64,000 bases of DNA from positions 2,108,001-2,172,000 of the forward strand of contig JARWMV010000232.1 in NCBI GenBank assembly GCA_030998015.1. Direction: 5' to 3'. Positions 34,550 through 48,213 of the stretch are shown here, in pieces (the stretch's first letter is position 1; each line of letters begins with the position of its first letter). Source of the stretch: Ceratorhiza oryzae-sativae. Taxonomy: Eukaryota; Basidiomycota; Agaricomycetes; Cantharellales; Ceratobasidiaceae. The notes beneath the pieces are model-generated. The model was not told the DNA's origin. It saw only the letters and a program-made list of their open reading frames with translations, and searched no databases. The translations under genes were made by a program, and so were the position numbers.

Positions 34550-35622
34550 TCAACCCCATCGCTTGTACTCGCTACCCGAGGGAGGCTTGACCTCTACTTT
34601 TCCTTTGCGAACCTCATCCCAGTTGGTGCTGAGTGCAGTTCCCCCACTCTCTGTGTAGCTCTTCATCATCGCACGTCTCGTGTCTTCGTCAGCATTGCCG
34701 TATATCTAAACCGAACGTGCGTTAATCTCAGCACGACAGGGATTCACGTACGCAGAGACCACGCCATCATTAGCGTGTATGCTAATATGGGCAATAGGAG
34801 GGCGTGCATTCGGACCTCTGGACGCCTGTAGACGGCAATCTCGGATGGCGTGGGCGCATGCTTCTTTAGGTAAAACACAATGAACCGCGAGTTCATGACC
34901 GAACGGCGGTGGCGTGCCCGGTCCCCCCCCCCCTCTGGCGGCTATACCATTAAATCATTTTAGAAAACTAGCGCTCACCTGTTGGAAGAACGAATTGAGC
35001 GCAGCGTCTCCACCAGCATTTGGATCATCCTTGAGCGACTTGTCCTCTATTGGGATTCCGGCAACAATCGAATCCCAGTTTTTGCGGTTAGCAGCCCGGG
35101 TGGCGGCGGAATGTTTGCTTCAGAAGGAGATGCCGAGGGCGGATTGGGAACGCCTGGGTAAAAAGCAGGGTAAATGGTTTGCCACCGGGCGGCAGATATC
35201 CGCGCCACGGCTCACCGGGTGCAGAAGTATCGCTGAGTAGCTTCCCCCACCTCCCATGCATCAGCTTAGCCAGCCATATTTCGATTTTGACCGAGCCAAC
35301 ACGGTAGCCAGATTTCTCGGGGTCTATTCCAGCGCGTAGAGGGGCTAGGTGCAGTGCTTGGTCGCCGTACGAGAAATCAACCTAGCGGGTTTGGCGTATT
35401 AGGGCTCACGAGACCTGATTGATCGAATTCAGTATGGTCCTTACACTATCGTTTGTAAATTTAACAGAAACGTCGTCCGCCTTGGCATTACGCACAAAGA
35501 CGGAGAGCGTTAGTCTATCGTCGGTTTCGTAAAACTCGTGTCTAAATAGGACATACGATATGAGCCACCGGTTGACTGCGCATGTACCCGGACCTCTTTT
35601 CTTACCGTGGTTCAGTAGGCAT
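34550..35622 (-). CDS. SGT1: SGT1-like Hsp90 co-chaperone, CS and SGS domains, no TPR
   Basis: SGT1 links Hsp90 to SCF ubiquitin ligase and kinetochore assembly, and in plants and animals to NLR receptors. Exon 1 is tiny, ATG at 35622 giving MPTEP. A 60-bp-class intron (GTAAGA...TTTAG) joins to RHEFYETDDRLTLSVFVRNA, the start of the CS domain. Then come KADDVSVKFTND, VDFSYGDQALHLAPLRAGID and YRVGSVKIEIWLAKLMHGRW (HSP20-like fold). A linker with PQDWDSIVAGIPIEDKSLKD follows. The last exon carries the SGS motif: NADEDTRRAMMKSYTESGGT, ALSTNWDEVRKGKVEVKPPS and EYKRWG, ending at 34550-34552. The usual N-terminal TPR domain is absent, and the sequence upstream of 35622 does not supply it. A G/C run at 34921-34932 lies in an intron. 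Confidence 0.85.
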
Positions 35623-35818
35623 TGTCGTGGTCGGGAGCAGAACAGAAATGCAAGGGTTGGGCAAAGCAGGCGTATATAAGCTAAGCGCCCATCCAGGGGG
35701 TCAGGTGGATTTCACAAATCGTCATTTGACGGGCGCTTTATTTAGAATGATACAGTATAATGATACACGTTGTCGGACAGAGCATTTCTTTCAGGTACTT
35801 GTAGACGCCGGTCGGCAC

Positions 35819-36471
35819 CTATTGGTTTCGGCCATAATACTGCTGTTTTCCTTGTTCCAATGTGGCCTGGTCCCTTGTGACAATACCATAAGCGAGCTTG
35901 GCGCCTCCTGATATCGTGGATCCGATGCTGCCAGATGTCGTTGTGCTTATATTAGAAGGCGCATCTGGAATGAAATGATGAGCGTGATCATCGCCGGGCG
36001 CTTGGGAAGGCAGTTCAACGTCATGAGTCGACTTACTGAATCCAGGTTCTTCCTCCTGGGAGAGCGGTGGAATGTTCGAGCTCTCTATAAGTTCCGGCTT
36101 GGATTCGACTACTCCCGCGGCCGGCTTGAGTGCACGCTCGGCATCTTTTCCACCATCAAATGTTGGGCCAGCACCGGCACCTGCGTCCTCTGATGTGGGA
36201 TCAGTGATCTGCGATAAAAGTGAACAGAGTGTCTGGATTGTTTAAGTGGGAGCTCACAAAATTGTCTCGCTTGGGGTCGTTTGGGATAGAGGCACTCGTT
36301 GGGTTGGTTACTCCGCTATAGACATCTGTCGAATGCCTTAAACTCGAGGTGAGCGATCCACTTGGTTACAAACGTACCAGCGCCCTATATAGTGCCATCA
36401 GCGCCCTTCAGTGATTCAACATGATCCAGCCTTACCTGAGTAGGATTAACATCGAGGTCGTTGAGGGACAT
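35819..36471 (-). CDS. Small Gly/Ser-rich protein, weakly CsbD-like
   Basis: The start MSLNDLDVNPTQ at 36471 is followed by small exons joined over introns with good GTAAGG, GTACGT, GTGAGC and GTAAGT donors: GVTNPTSASIPNDPKRDNF, then ITDPTSEDAGAGAGPTFDGG and KDAERALKPAAGVVESKPEL, then APSNISTTTSGSIGSTISGG and AKLAYGIVTRDQATLEQGKQ, stopping at 35819 after QYYGRNQ. The last segment (G-x-x-x-G...TRDQATLEQGKQQ) faintly recalls the CsbD/Hmp1 stress-protein repeat, but this is weak. The protein is about 140 residues, with no signal peptide or membrane helix. It lies 196 bp upstream of SGT1 on the same strand. Codon use and splice sites support a real gene; function is unknown. Confidence 0.6.
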
Positions 36472-38333
36472 GGTTTGAATATATCGACGGTTGGACGAGC
36501 GCACCACTTTCTATCTCAACCAGTTTATATGCAGTGTCAGCATACTGACGTCAGACATTGCACCACGTCTCGCTCCCACCGAAGCATTCCTGATGCCGCG
36601 AAACCAGCGACACTTGCGTCCGAGCCGTCCGACCTCGATAAGATAAGCCCGATCAAGTGGCGGCGGTGGCGTGCTTACGTGAGACTCTCGCTCAAAAGTG
36701 ACCAAATAACGCGTCATCAAATCAACAAATTGTCCGGTTGTATGGATAAAGAGACAAGTGCGTGGCGAACTCGGTTCTATTGTACAAAAAAACGTGGCCG
36801 TGCCCGATCCTTCCCGTGCCCGAGCTCTCGCATATTTATGACTCCTATCTGTCGGTGAACCCTGGGCGACCGCATAATTTCACCCTGGCTTGCCACGAGG
36901 ATCGGTGGGCTCGGCCGCTGTAAAGTCCGTGGTGACGCGTACCATACGTATGATACGCTCTTCTCGCACACAGTGGTGTAGTCTAGAAGCGCACAACACA
37001 CGGACAGTGGGAGCATTTGAGAGCCAGAAGGCTTGGAATTCGTGATCAAGTGTGGTGTAGAGGGAAGTTGCAAGCGGCATCGGAATCTAAGCCTATATTT
37101 TTTTATTTATCCGTTTTGGGTGGTCGCTTGGCTGATAACAGGGCACCAATCGCCAGCAGACGGAGTTCCCACTTTCGGAAACCGTTGGCTTAACGGCAGT
37201 GTGCCTGGGTATTGGCATATATGCGCTGGGGCGTTGCCTCAGGCTATTCGCCTCGGTCCACGAGACGTCTGGGACGCAGAGTGGTACGACCAAAGCCATG
37301 CTCAAGGCCGTGGATTGTGGAGCGGGGTGATGAGCTGAGAGAAGGAGCGCACTGCATATATCAAACTCATCCTCTGTTTTCATTTACACCTTTTTGTTGA
37401 GACAAGACTGGCTCGGCACGTCAAGGCAGACGATCCATGAGGTATATGCGGGTACGATGCATATTTCGACGCAAATTGAATTCAAGGGTGTGGGAAGCAG
37501 GGGCGGTTTCTCGAAGCTGCCGAAGACCAGCGGGCCTGAGTGTTTGTGTGGGCGGGGATTTCAATGTGCTGGCGATCGCCGGGATGATGTTCAGCAAGAC
37601 AGAGAGTCCAAGCCCAGCTGCTGTCCCGCATCCTGTTTCTGAAGGTCGAGCTGTGGGGTTGGAGTTTGGGGCACGCGCGGCAACGCAAACAACCGACAAC
37701 GCGCACAGCCGAGTCGGCGGAGAGCCAGCCGGACCGCAACCCGACTCCCACCTCAGCCCGAGTCGCACACGCCCAGCTCTCCCTCGACCGCGCTGGACAC
37801 CGTCGCCTGCCGCTGTCGCAACCAGGTAATGTGTTTCAGACTGCCGTTGTCTCGCCGCGGTCCCGAGCACCGACCAATTCTCGCCGCTCCTCGTGCTCGG
37901 GCTCCCTTCGTGCGCTCCAACCGTCGTCTTTATGCTTGTCGCCATCGTGAGCACTCATGCCCCGCAACCGTCTGACAGGTGTCCCACGGATTTGAAACTG
38001 GTCCGCTGAGATCGTGGCAAGAAAGGATCGCTGCGTGCCGCGTGTCGGGTCCCAATCCCACCATAATCGACTCGGCGCAAGCACTTGGCTCTTTACAACC
38101 AGACCTCGTGCAGCATCCCGCGAACGCTGCTGCCGCTTCAAATGGACTCGGAAATGCGCCGGCTGGCGAAGAAACAGGGCCCGAGCGGTGCGTCTATCTC
38201 CTCATCTCCCCCCTGCGCGTCTCTTTCCGTCACTCCGTCGACCGGAGGCGATTTCTGCCTCGTGCCTGTGCTCTGCAGCTGTGCTGACTTTATTCAATGC
38301 TACCCCTGCCTTTCGACCACTTTTTCGATCTTC
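36472..38333. other. Divergent intergenic region
   Basis: About 1.9 kb between two divergent genes. Frames of 90-180 codons on both strands lack coding character. The last 300 bp may contain a 5' exon of the mucin-like gene: just before 38334 the frame reads ISASCLCSAAVLTLFNATPA, which could be a signal peptide. Confidence 0.4.
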
Positions 38334-41300
38334 CATGTCGTCGCCTACCTCTGACCGTCCTTCGGAAACCTCCCAACCCACCCTGACTCGCGATCCTGAC
38401 ACCCGAATCCCGTCTACCCCTGCCTCAACCGACGACGCACCAACAACCTCGGTTGCGCCGCCTTCATCTCGCGCCGCACCGGTCACTTCCACATTCGATG
38501 GATCGCCCTCCACCGTGGACACAACCCCTACGTCCTTTGAATCCACGCGTGCCGGCTTATCCACGACCTCGACTGTTCGGTCATCTATAACTACTGCTGA
38601 TGCCGAAACATCCACCACGAATGCCATTACATCTTTCACGTCTTCGACCACCGTGCGTCCGACGACGACCGCGCCTGCTTCATCTTCTGGCCCATCCTCT
38701 ATTTCGTCATTTACCGACGATTTCTCGGTATCCTCTCGGCTTACGACATTCGTCGGGTCTTCGACGCGGATTACATCATCTTCGGCATCGTCGTCCCTGA
38801 CTGCCGCCCAATCGACATCTAAATCTATATTAACACCGCCTACTACCCCGACGGAATCCGCGCGCATATTATCATCGACAATTTCTGGGTCGTCTACTAC
38901 TCCCACGACTGTATCATTATCTTCGATTTCGTCCTTTTCCGACGATGCGTCCACCACAAACTCGCCTCTATCTGTGACCTCGACTTTTCGACCAACTTCT
39001 ATTTCATCCCCGCCCTCGCTTGCGCCTTCGACCGACGCATTTCTGACGTCATCTGTACCCTCGACTATTGTGCCTTCTCCATCCCCGAACACTTCGGACA
39101 CCGACACCCGCTCTGCTCCAATGTCAACGTCCCGCCCTGTCGACGTTGTGACCACCCCAACGCGTGCGTAAAATTTTCTTTGCCGTCCTTCCACACGGGC
39201 GTATCCCCCAACGTGGGGCGATCGGAATTTGACGGGTTTCGTTTACAGAATCTCAACCTGCGGCCACGACCGACCCGCCTGCACCGGAAACGACCTCTCG
39301 GGCGCCTGCCACGACGACTCGCAATGTCGAAACGACGACTCGCGACGTTGTGACGACTACGCCTGATCCGGAAACGACGACTCGTGCGCCTGTTACCACA
39401 TCCCGGGAACCGACAACCACGCCTGACGAACCTACGACCACTCGGGAAACCACTTCGGCGCGGCCAACTACAACTGCGCCGCCGGAAACGACGACCACGC
39501 GTGAAACGACGACCCGCGCGCCTGAAACTACATCTTCGCCGCCGGAAACGTCTACGACCCCTGAAACGACTGCGGCCCCAACGACCACTGACGAACCTAC
39601 CTCGACGCGCCCCATATCAACGCGTCCACCGACGACCCGCACGACTGCTACCCCGACATCTGCTCCGCCGACGACGTCTGACCTGCCTACCACTTCGAAT
39701 ACGCCAACGTCGGTCTCGCCCACAGAAACGGCAACCGAGCAGCCTAGGTAAGCAGCCCTGCCATGTCTCCCCCCACCTCCCTCATCCGCGTCGTTATAGC
39801 TCTAACACTCCTGAACCAACTTCTGCCGCCGAACCGACCACTACCCGTGAACCGACTACGACTGCTGAACCGACCACCACCCGTGAACAAACGTCTGCTC
39901 GTGAATCGCCATCATCTGTATCTGTATCTGCATCGGCATCGGCATCCGTGCCCCTCACACCTACGCGTACGACTACCTCGGATACCCGACCGACGTCTCG
40001 AAATGTTGTGACTTCATCCAACCCTCCTGTGACGACTGAAAGTGAGACGCCTACTCCTACACCCACCCCTACACCTACACCTACACCCACTCCGACGCCT
40101 ACGCCTACGCCCACTCCATCTCCTACCCCTAGCCCCACCCCTACGCGTATGTTTTAGCGCTTCTCTGTTTAGATCATCGCGCTGATTGGTTGTTAATAGC
40201 GACGCCGACACCCTCTCGAAGTGCGACGCCGTCTGAAACGCCGACGCCGACACCATCCGAGACCCAGACTTCAGACAGGGCGACGCCGACACCCTCACAA
40301 ACTCCGACGGAAAGCAACACGCCTACCCCCACTCCGTCAGAAACCCCCACTCAGACATCCGAGTCACTCTCCGAGACCCCGACGCCGACAGAGACCTCAC
40401 AGGTACAATCTGAAACCTCGGCGACGCCGACTGCCACATCCCCAACCGAGACACCAACTGCGAGCTCTGATCCAGTAACCCCCAGCGACTCGGCTACGCC
40501 TTCGGCGACCAGCAATGTCCTTGTTACTCAGACCGCAGAAACTTCGCGGTCGAGTGGGGTTCCTACCTCGAGGTCGTTTGCTTCCACTCAGTTTGTGACT
40601 CTTACCTCGAATCGCCCAACTGCAACGTATGCGCCTCTGTCTATCTGCTATTCATCCACTGACTATATCCAACAGCCAACTACCGGTCTCTAGTCGTGCC
40701 CCCGACATGACCGCGTCTACGACGATCTTTATTGGGGTCACCCAATCGAATGGTCATGTTACCTCTTCAGCACCGGCTGAGATAACCTCATTGTTAGCAA
40801 CCACCCATTCGGATGGAGGGGTGTTCACATCTACTGTGGTTCGTGTGGTATCTCCATGGGTTCATCTCAACATGTCTGATTGTCGAGCAGATTATTGCAA
40901 ACCCATCCGGACAATTGAGTCCTGATGGAGGAGGACGAGGATCTTCGGCGTATGTCTTATATCAATTGCGACAAGCTTTGTTATTAACAAAACGGTTATC
41001 ATGAACAGCTTCTTCCGCAATAAAGGGGCGGTTGCCGGAGTGTTCCTTATTGTGGGCATCGCCGGCGCGGCGATTTTACTATTTTTGTTCTTTGCGCTTC
41101 GCCGCAGGAGAAGGGTGAAGCAGAATGAGCGCGATGCGGCCATCGCGGCGTCCTTGGGTCCGCAGAGCCGTGTACCCTTTGAGGTAGGATTCTATCAAAA
41201 TCTTAGTGTCCGCAGCTCATGGATTGGTTATAGGATGACGATGACGATGAACCAACTGCAACTAGCCATAGGGGTATGCCCATGCAACAGCGAAACCCCT

Positions 41301-41908
41301 TTGCCTACGTGGCTGGTACACCTCTTGCGGTCGGCCAACATGGGGAGTATATCACTGGAGACAATAAGGCATCTTATGAGCCCTACGATCCATATGCATC
41401 ATACGTGCCTCCTCCCGCAGCTTCGTCGAGCGGCCATCATCATTACCAAGATTCTACTGCGCAAACACGGATCGGCAGTGGTCAGTTTGATGGCTATGAG
41501 TATGATTATCGAAACTATCAACCAGCTTCGCTAGGTGCTGGCGTGACTGACCGCCGTACCTCCCCAACCTCCCCACGTCGCGCCCTGTCTCCTACATCCA
41601 ACTCTTCGCACGCTCCAACTCACGCTCCGGGTCTCAGCAGAGGGCCTAGCACAAACGCGGCCGCTGGTCCGAGTGGTCGACAGCCGCCGCAGCGCGAATC
41701 CATGGGTGGTGATACAGCTTCAGTATATTCCATCCCGCAAGGCTCGTTGATGGATCAGGAGGAAGGCGACGAACATACAGCAAGCGGGCTGTTGGGTATG
41801 AGGCTACGCGGCGGTGTTGGTAGCGACCAGAGCCTGCGAGACGAGGAGGACTATTCTCAAAGGGTACTCAGGGTGAGTTATCAAGGGCCATGTCTGAGTT
41901 TTCGCTAA
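38334..41908 (+). CDS. Mucin-like Ser/Thr-rich single-pass membrane protein
   Basis: No family is named, but the architecture is clear. A very long Ser/Thr/Pro ectodomain (over 600 residues in several exons) contains repeats such as TTTREPTTT, PETTTTRETTTRAPETT and a run of Thr-Pro pairs, ideal for O-mannosylation. Introns follow TPTRA (about 39169), TEQPR (about 39749) and TPTR (about 40146). After IFIGVTQSNGHVTSS comes one membrane helix, KGAVAGVFLIVGIAGAAILL, with stop-transfer RRRRRVKQNERD. The cytosolic tail has YEPYDPYASYVPPPAASSS, Ser-rich stretches and an acidic end, stopping at 41908. This resembles fungal Msb2/Wsc-type surface sensors in layout, without their signature domains. The start at 38334 is the first ATG in frame, but a hydrophobic stretch just upstream suggests a missing 5' exon with the signal peptide. 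Confidence 0.7.
40045..40146 (+). repeat. Thr-Pro-encoding microsatellite
   Basis: Hexameric ACNCCN units (ACACCT, ACGCCT, ACCCCT) repeat about 17 times and encode alternating Thr and Pro in the mucin-like ectodomain. Such a tract is prone to length change. Confidence 0.85.
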
Positions 41909-42600
41909 CCTCTGCTCAAGGTCGCTAACGCAACTTGAACAAAACGGACAATCTTTCAATTTTTTTTCTAGCATATTTCATATGATCCTCTGTTTGGCAC
42001 CTATTCTATGCGCTGCAGACCTTCGCTCCTTCGATTTCATCATCACATACATGCACATTGTTTGATCTCGTCTGGACACGGCATTGTTTCCTCTTTTTTT
42101 TCACCCATCTCGCCTGTTTTCAATATCCACTATATGCACCATCGCATACTCTGTATCCATCGGTATATTGACCTGCTGTTTGTCCTTTCTTATAAGTACA
42201 TAGCACCTGATAGGTAGTTGCCAAATAGAGGCCTAGAGGACTGTATATGCATACCATCTATGCTCATACAATCCTTCTTTCACCTTGATCGACCCTTTCG
42301 CCTTGCCGAGGTGATAAGTTGGATACCTTTCTGGTTCGTTCTCATTCAACAACTTGGTTCGGGTTGTAAAGTGCGACTACTATGCTCCTACCCAAGCATT
42401 CGGCTAGGATAGTGTGACGATACTCAAGGATCTCTTTGACGGATTTATCAATTCTAGGAGAATTTAAAAAATTGAAGATTAGTTTTGTAGTCATATATGT
42501 TTGATGCATATAAAAGTTGAATCTAACTCGTTGCTGGGAACCACGACCAGCTACCTCAAGTCACGTGGAGTCCCGTAAGCGCCGTTGAGCAAGAAGCAAG
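41909..42600. other. Tandem intergenic region
   Basis: About 690 bp between two plus-strand genes: the 3' UTR of the mucin-like gene and the promoter of WRAP73. It has T-rich runs (e.g. TTTTTTTTCTAG near 41961) and no coding frame. Confidence 0.45.
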
Positions 42601-44538
42601 ATGTTACTCGACTTTACCGAGGTGTTCAAACAGACTGGGCAGCTAGCAGTATTTAGTCCTGGGACAACATATCTGCTGACAGCCGTACAGGATAGGCTTA
42701 TTGTGCGGCGCACTGGATCTTTTCAAATAGCAAGATCATGGCTGGTGGACACATCTCCTTCAACGACCGCCTCCATAGTAGCGCCACCTCCCCGAAGTGG
42801 GGGATCCCGAACATTACGCTCTAGCACTCAGAATCAGAACGAAGAAACAACCCCAGATGGTTGGATTAGCCATGTAGGCTGGTCATGCGATTCTGAGTAT
42901 GTTCTTGCTTGTTGCGCAAAGCGCGGTGTGGTCAACGTCTACAAGATGGTGGACGAAGAATGGAACGCGCGTATCGAAGCTGGGGCAGAGGGTCTTGCTC
43001 GCGCAGAGTGGGCGCCTGATGGGCGAAGCATCGTCTGTTTTTCTGAATGGGGGGTGAGTAAGGTTAGGAAGTGTCCGACTGTTTGAGTAGACTCAGTTGG
43101 CTTCGACCTAGTTACGTGTGACCATCTGGTCTTTGACAGACGGAACAGCTACATACATCCAGTTCCCAAAGCATTCCGATCGCGGTGAGCATTTCAGTGA
43201 ATTTTAGTTATTCATCGTCTAATTTGGTCAGGCTATACCTTTAGAAAAGATGGCAGATACTTTGTATTGGCTGAACGCCACAAGTCAAGAGATACTATAG
43301 GCGTGTATGATGCAAGAGATGGGTACAAGGTCGCTCGAGTAAGCTTGGTGCTTGCGTATCATATATTGTATCTCACATCCATAACAGCACTTTCAATCGC
43401 CCACTCAATCATTAGCTGCCATGGCGCTATCACCCAACGGCAGACACCTCGCAGTGTGGGAAGGGCCTCTGAGGTATGGTAATTCCGCCGTATCCTTGCG
43501 GTTGCCTATTAATGGGGTGGTGCAGTATAAGCTCTCAATCATCAATCTGGCTGGTACCGTGTTGAAAACGTTTGTACCGGATCCTGATCCCGGGCTGGGT
43601 ATTAGGACCGTCGCCTGGCATCCAAGCGGCGGTTTTCTAGCGGTCGGAGGTTGGGACGACAAGGTGATGGTCTTGTATTTTATATGAGAACTTACTAAAT
43701 ACTCACTAGGTTTATATATTAAGTAGCCTAAGCTGGGTAGTCGTTGCGACTTTTGAGCTCAATGCTCGAGTACCGGTTGGGGTGGTAGGTGCTTCGCGAA
43801 TGTGATGTCTTTTTGACCACTCATTCGGGCAACCACAGAGAGTCTGGAAGGAGCCGGCGAGGTGGTTAACCAAGGGGCCCGAGGGATCCTTTGCAGAATG
43901 TAGGCTTAACGATTGGCGAGTACTACAGTGCTTATTCATCTTTCGTAGACGACCGGGCCGTTGGGACAACCTCTTTAACAATCATTCGCCGTGACGGCGC
44001 AAAGGGGCTTCCAAAAACTGGTGCTGCACAAATCGAATGGAACTTGACTGGAACAATGCTTTTTGTTCGATTTGGTGCGTATCTGAAAGTTATTGGTGTC
44101 CCCTGCTAACACTTGGAACAGAATCTGCATCTGCTGCGCTTCATATCTACAAATTTCCTGCCCCTGATGAGCAATTTAAGCCTCAGTTAAGGAGCGTCCT
44201 CTTGCATGCATCTCCTGTAGCTCGTGCATGTTGGAACCCTGTCCGTGCCGAAACCCTTGCGGTATGTTGCTCTCGGCCCGCAGTATACATATGGACAGCG
44301 ACCAGCGACTGGATTAGCGAGGGCGGAGAGGTTGACGAAGAAGGTGCAGAATGCATGGGTGTGCCTGGTCGTAAGTAGTCCCAAATCTATGGTATACGCA
44401 TACAGTCAACGCATTCTATTTGTAGAGGAATTGAACGTACGTGACGTGCGATGGGCACCAGATGGAAGGGGGTTACTATGGTAGACAATGATTCGTTGTT
44501 GTGCGTTCGAGGTCGACGAGGAAGGCCAGCCCGTATGA
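42601..44538 (+). CDS. WRAP73: WD-repeat protein WRAP73 (WDR8) homologue
   Basis: WRAP73/WDR8 is a seven-bladed WD-repeat protein at spindle poles. Fission yeast Wdr8 works with Msd1 to anchor spindle microtubules. The start MLLDFTEVFKQTGQLAVFSP is family-typical, followed by LLTAVQDRLIVRRTGSFQIA, DGWISHVGWSCDSEYVLACC, ARAEWAPDGRSIVCFSEWG, then after introns RVTIWSLTDGTATYIQFPKH, YTFRKDGRYFVLAERHKSRD, AMALSPNGRHLAVWEGPL, TVAWHPSGGFLAVGGWDDKV, VLLHASPVARACWNPVRAET and DVRWAPDGRG. The last exon shifts frame to CCAFEVDEEGQPV and stops at 44536-44538. Introns are short and mostly GT-AG, and a few joins need a one-base correction. The gene is intact in content. It is followed 170 bp later by the reductase gene. 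Confidence 0.9.
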
Positions 44539-44709
44539 CCGTAGGGCCGACCCCTGAATCGTTCTCGCGTTATTTCATCACTGTTATCTTATATTGCTGT
44601 TATCCTGGAAGGAATCTACGTAAACTTGCTTGAGGACGCGGTAATCAAACCTCATTACAAACGGGGGGAAGGCGGCTGAGCGAATCACGTGTGCCTCCCC
44701 AACCACGTT

Positions 44710-46066
<1,357 letters not shown>

Positions 46067-46633
46067 GCTTCCCGACGGTGATCTGCGACAGAACATCTCA
46101 GTTGTGTATCTAGACCAAATCACTATCCTGAATCTTCATCCCGGCTTAGACCGCGCCCCGCTCTTTTAAAGTGTGAGAGTTTGCCATGCTGGCCAGCACA
46201 TATATGCGAACTGGTAGGTGCGCGTAATTTGCGCCAGGACGCCTATCTTCCTTCTGCGTTCAACAACGCTTAAAATGGTGATCCGAAGCATGCGATAAGA
46301 CCCACTTGGATTGTGATGGATTGCGTGACATGTCGAGGCCGGTCAACACATTCAGCATAGGCAATGCGGACGGATCCGGCATGGAGTTTCACGCCGTACC
46401 TTAGCTCCTCGGGGCACAGCCAAGGGACCTTTCTCACAATCCTCTTCTTCCAAGATACGTGCGGGTCCTGCGAATAAATAGAAGCTCGGTTTGGACCTTG
46501 TTCCTCAGCTCCCACGGCCCTTTCGCCATCACTGTTCCTCACTATATCATACCTTTCCGCGCCGCTTAATCAACTGCCACTCGACTGTTAACTATCTACC
46601 TCTTCCATCTCTAACCCCCATCTCATATTTAGT
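46067..46633. other. Tandem intergenic region
   Basis: 567 bp between two plus-strand genes. The last 100 bp are pyrimidine-rich (CTACCTCTTCCATCTCTAACCCCC), typical of a fungal core promoter and 5' UTR. No coding frame. Confidence 0.45.
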
Positions 46634-47976
46634 ATGTCCTCGACAAACGGAAAGTCTGGCAACTTTATTAGTCGCCTGTTCCACCATAATAAGAAGAAGT
46701 CGGAGGAGAAAGTCGGCACCACCGCTCCAGCTGCTTCTGTTACTCCTGAAACCCCCAAGCCCACCACGGCCAAAGTAGGCGGTCGCAACGTTATCTTTAT
46801 CCATACACTCCAACTTATAATTTTACGCATAGCCTACTCTCTTCGTGTTCGGTGGGAAGCGTCTGGGTCAGTAGTGCTCTTGAAGCTTCAACATTCTATT
46901 GAAAAATTGACTGTTATAATAGGCCTCAGCCCCTGGTCTTGCTCTGTAAGTCCAAGCAACGGCCCAGATAATTAAACACTAAACCAGCCAAACTAGAATT
47001 GAGCTGAAATATACCCCCGATTTGGTCGAGGAGAAAGTCGTCAATTTGTTGGAGGGCGATAACTTTGAGCCCGGTACGTTGACCCACCCATACAAGCGTG
47101 TCTTCGTATCTTAACTTCTAAGCGCCCAGAATTCCTTCGCATTGTGAGCCAACCCAAATTACAATGAGTAGCAATCTGGATAAATTTTTTGTGTCTTAGA
47201 ATATTCTTGCGACTCTCCCTACTCTGAAAACCCCGGAGAAGACCTACACTAACACCAAGGTATGGATTTTTGAATCCCCTTAGGTTACCTTTTTCTCACC
47301 TATCTGCTAGGATGTGTTGAGTGGCTCGTTCTCCATGCTCCCACCGCTGGTGTCAACTCGACCCACCAAAACGTGATTGATGCCGTCCACCGCGAGAACA
47401 TTGACCCCAACTTCTCCCTCTTGTCTGCTCGCACTCCGGAGGAACTCAAGGCCAAGCGTGAAAGTGTTCCGGGGCTTTTCGTTCGCCAGCGCCAGGCCAA
47501 GCTTGAAAAGCTCGCCCCTCAGTCGCCAGAGGACCTCAAAGATTTCTATAAAGAGAAGCTGGCTTTCAACGGCTTCCTCTCATCTGTGTATGCTGGTTAG
47601 TCCGCTTCATATGGCTTGTGAGGTTTTGTTTATCAGTTGATACCCCACATACAGAGGAACCCACCGCTGAAGCTGCTTCTGGGTGGTTCGATAAGTCGAA
47701 CCAGCATTGGTCCGATGTCAAAGCCTTTATTAGCACCGAGCTCCCTACCCTTTTGCCTGAAAGCGGCTTCGTTGACGGTGAAGCCCCGGGTGAAGCGATT
47801 TCCACGTTGCTGCCTGGCTCGCTCGTACTGCTGGCGTAGCCGGTGCCAAACCTGATGATGTGGTTCCTCTAGGTGAGGCTCTGGGGTTGACTTTGGATCC
47901 CAAGATTGTGGCATACTTTGATGCCTGGAAAGGACGTGAATCTTGGAAGAAGATGTATGCCGAGGGTTTGCACTAA
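46634..47976 (+). CDS. Glutathione S-transferase-like protein with N-terminal extension
   Basis: GST-fold proteins conjugate or reduce substrates with glutathione, or act as structural relatives. The start MSSTNGKSGNFISRLFHHNK begins a basic, disordered extension of about 45 residues before an intron. The thioredoxin-like half follows in short exons: IELKYTPDLVEEKVVNLLEG, EPEFLRI, LATLPTLKTPEKTYTNTK. The helical C-terminal half has HQNVIDAVHRENIDPNFSLL, FVRQRQAKLEKLAPQSPEDL, FYKEKLAFNGFLSSVYA, EEPTAEAASGWFDKSNQHWS and ESGFVDGEAPGEA, then after a frame jump VAYFDAWKGRESWKKMYAEG, ending LH at 47974-47976. The catalytic Ser/Tyr/Cys of the GST half cannot be placed with confidence. Family assignment rests on the overall pattern, so substrate is unknown. 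Confidence 0.65.
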
Positions 47977-48213
47977 GCTCTCGATAGAACTATGTAACGA
48001 CTATAGATTAAGTGAGACTATCTGAACAAGTTGGATCGAGGATGTTCTGCTAAGTCCAAGAAAATTTCAAGAAAATCGCAAGGAAAGCACAAGAAAAAGG
48101 CACAACAATATCACGGAAAGTAGTCTGGTCACAAGATGTTCAGGCCGCAGAGACTAGAAGTCATTTATTTTCAAAACAAGAAGAAATCCAAGAAGCTGGA
48201 TTGTGAATCCCCT

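Noticed and set aside
37421..37954. 177-codon minus-strand frame upstream of the mucin-like gene
   Set aside because: No codon bias or motif, and it lies in GC-rich probable promoter sequence.
38202..39194. 330-codon open frame on the minus strand rich in Val, Asp and Glu
   Set aside because: It is the complement of the Ser/Thr-rich mucin-like exon; low-complexity coding sequence leaves such open shadows.
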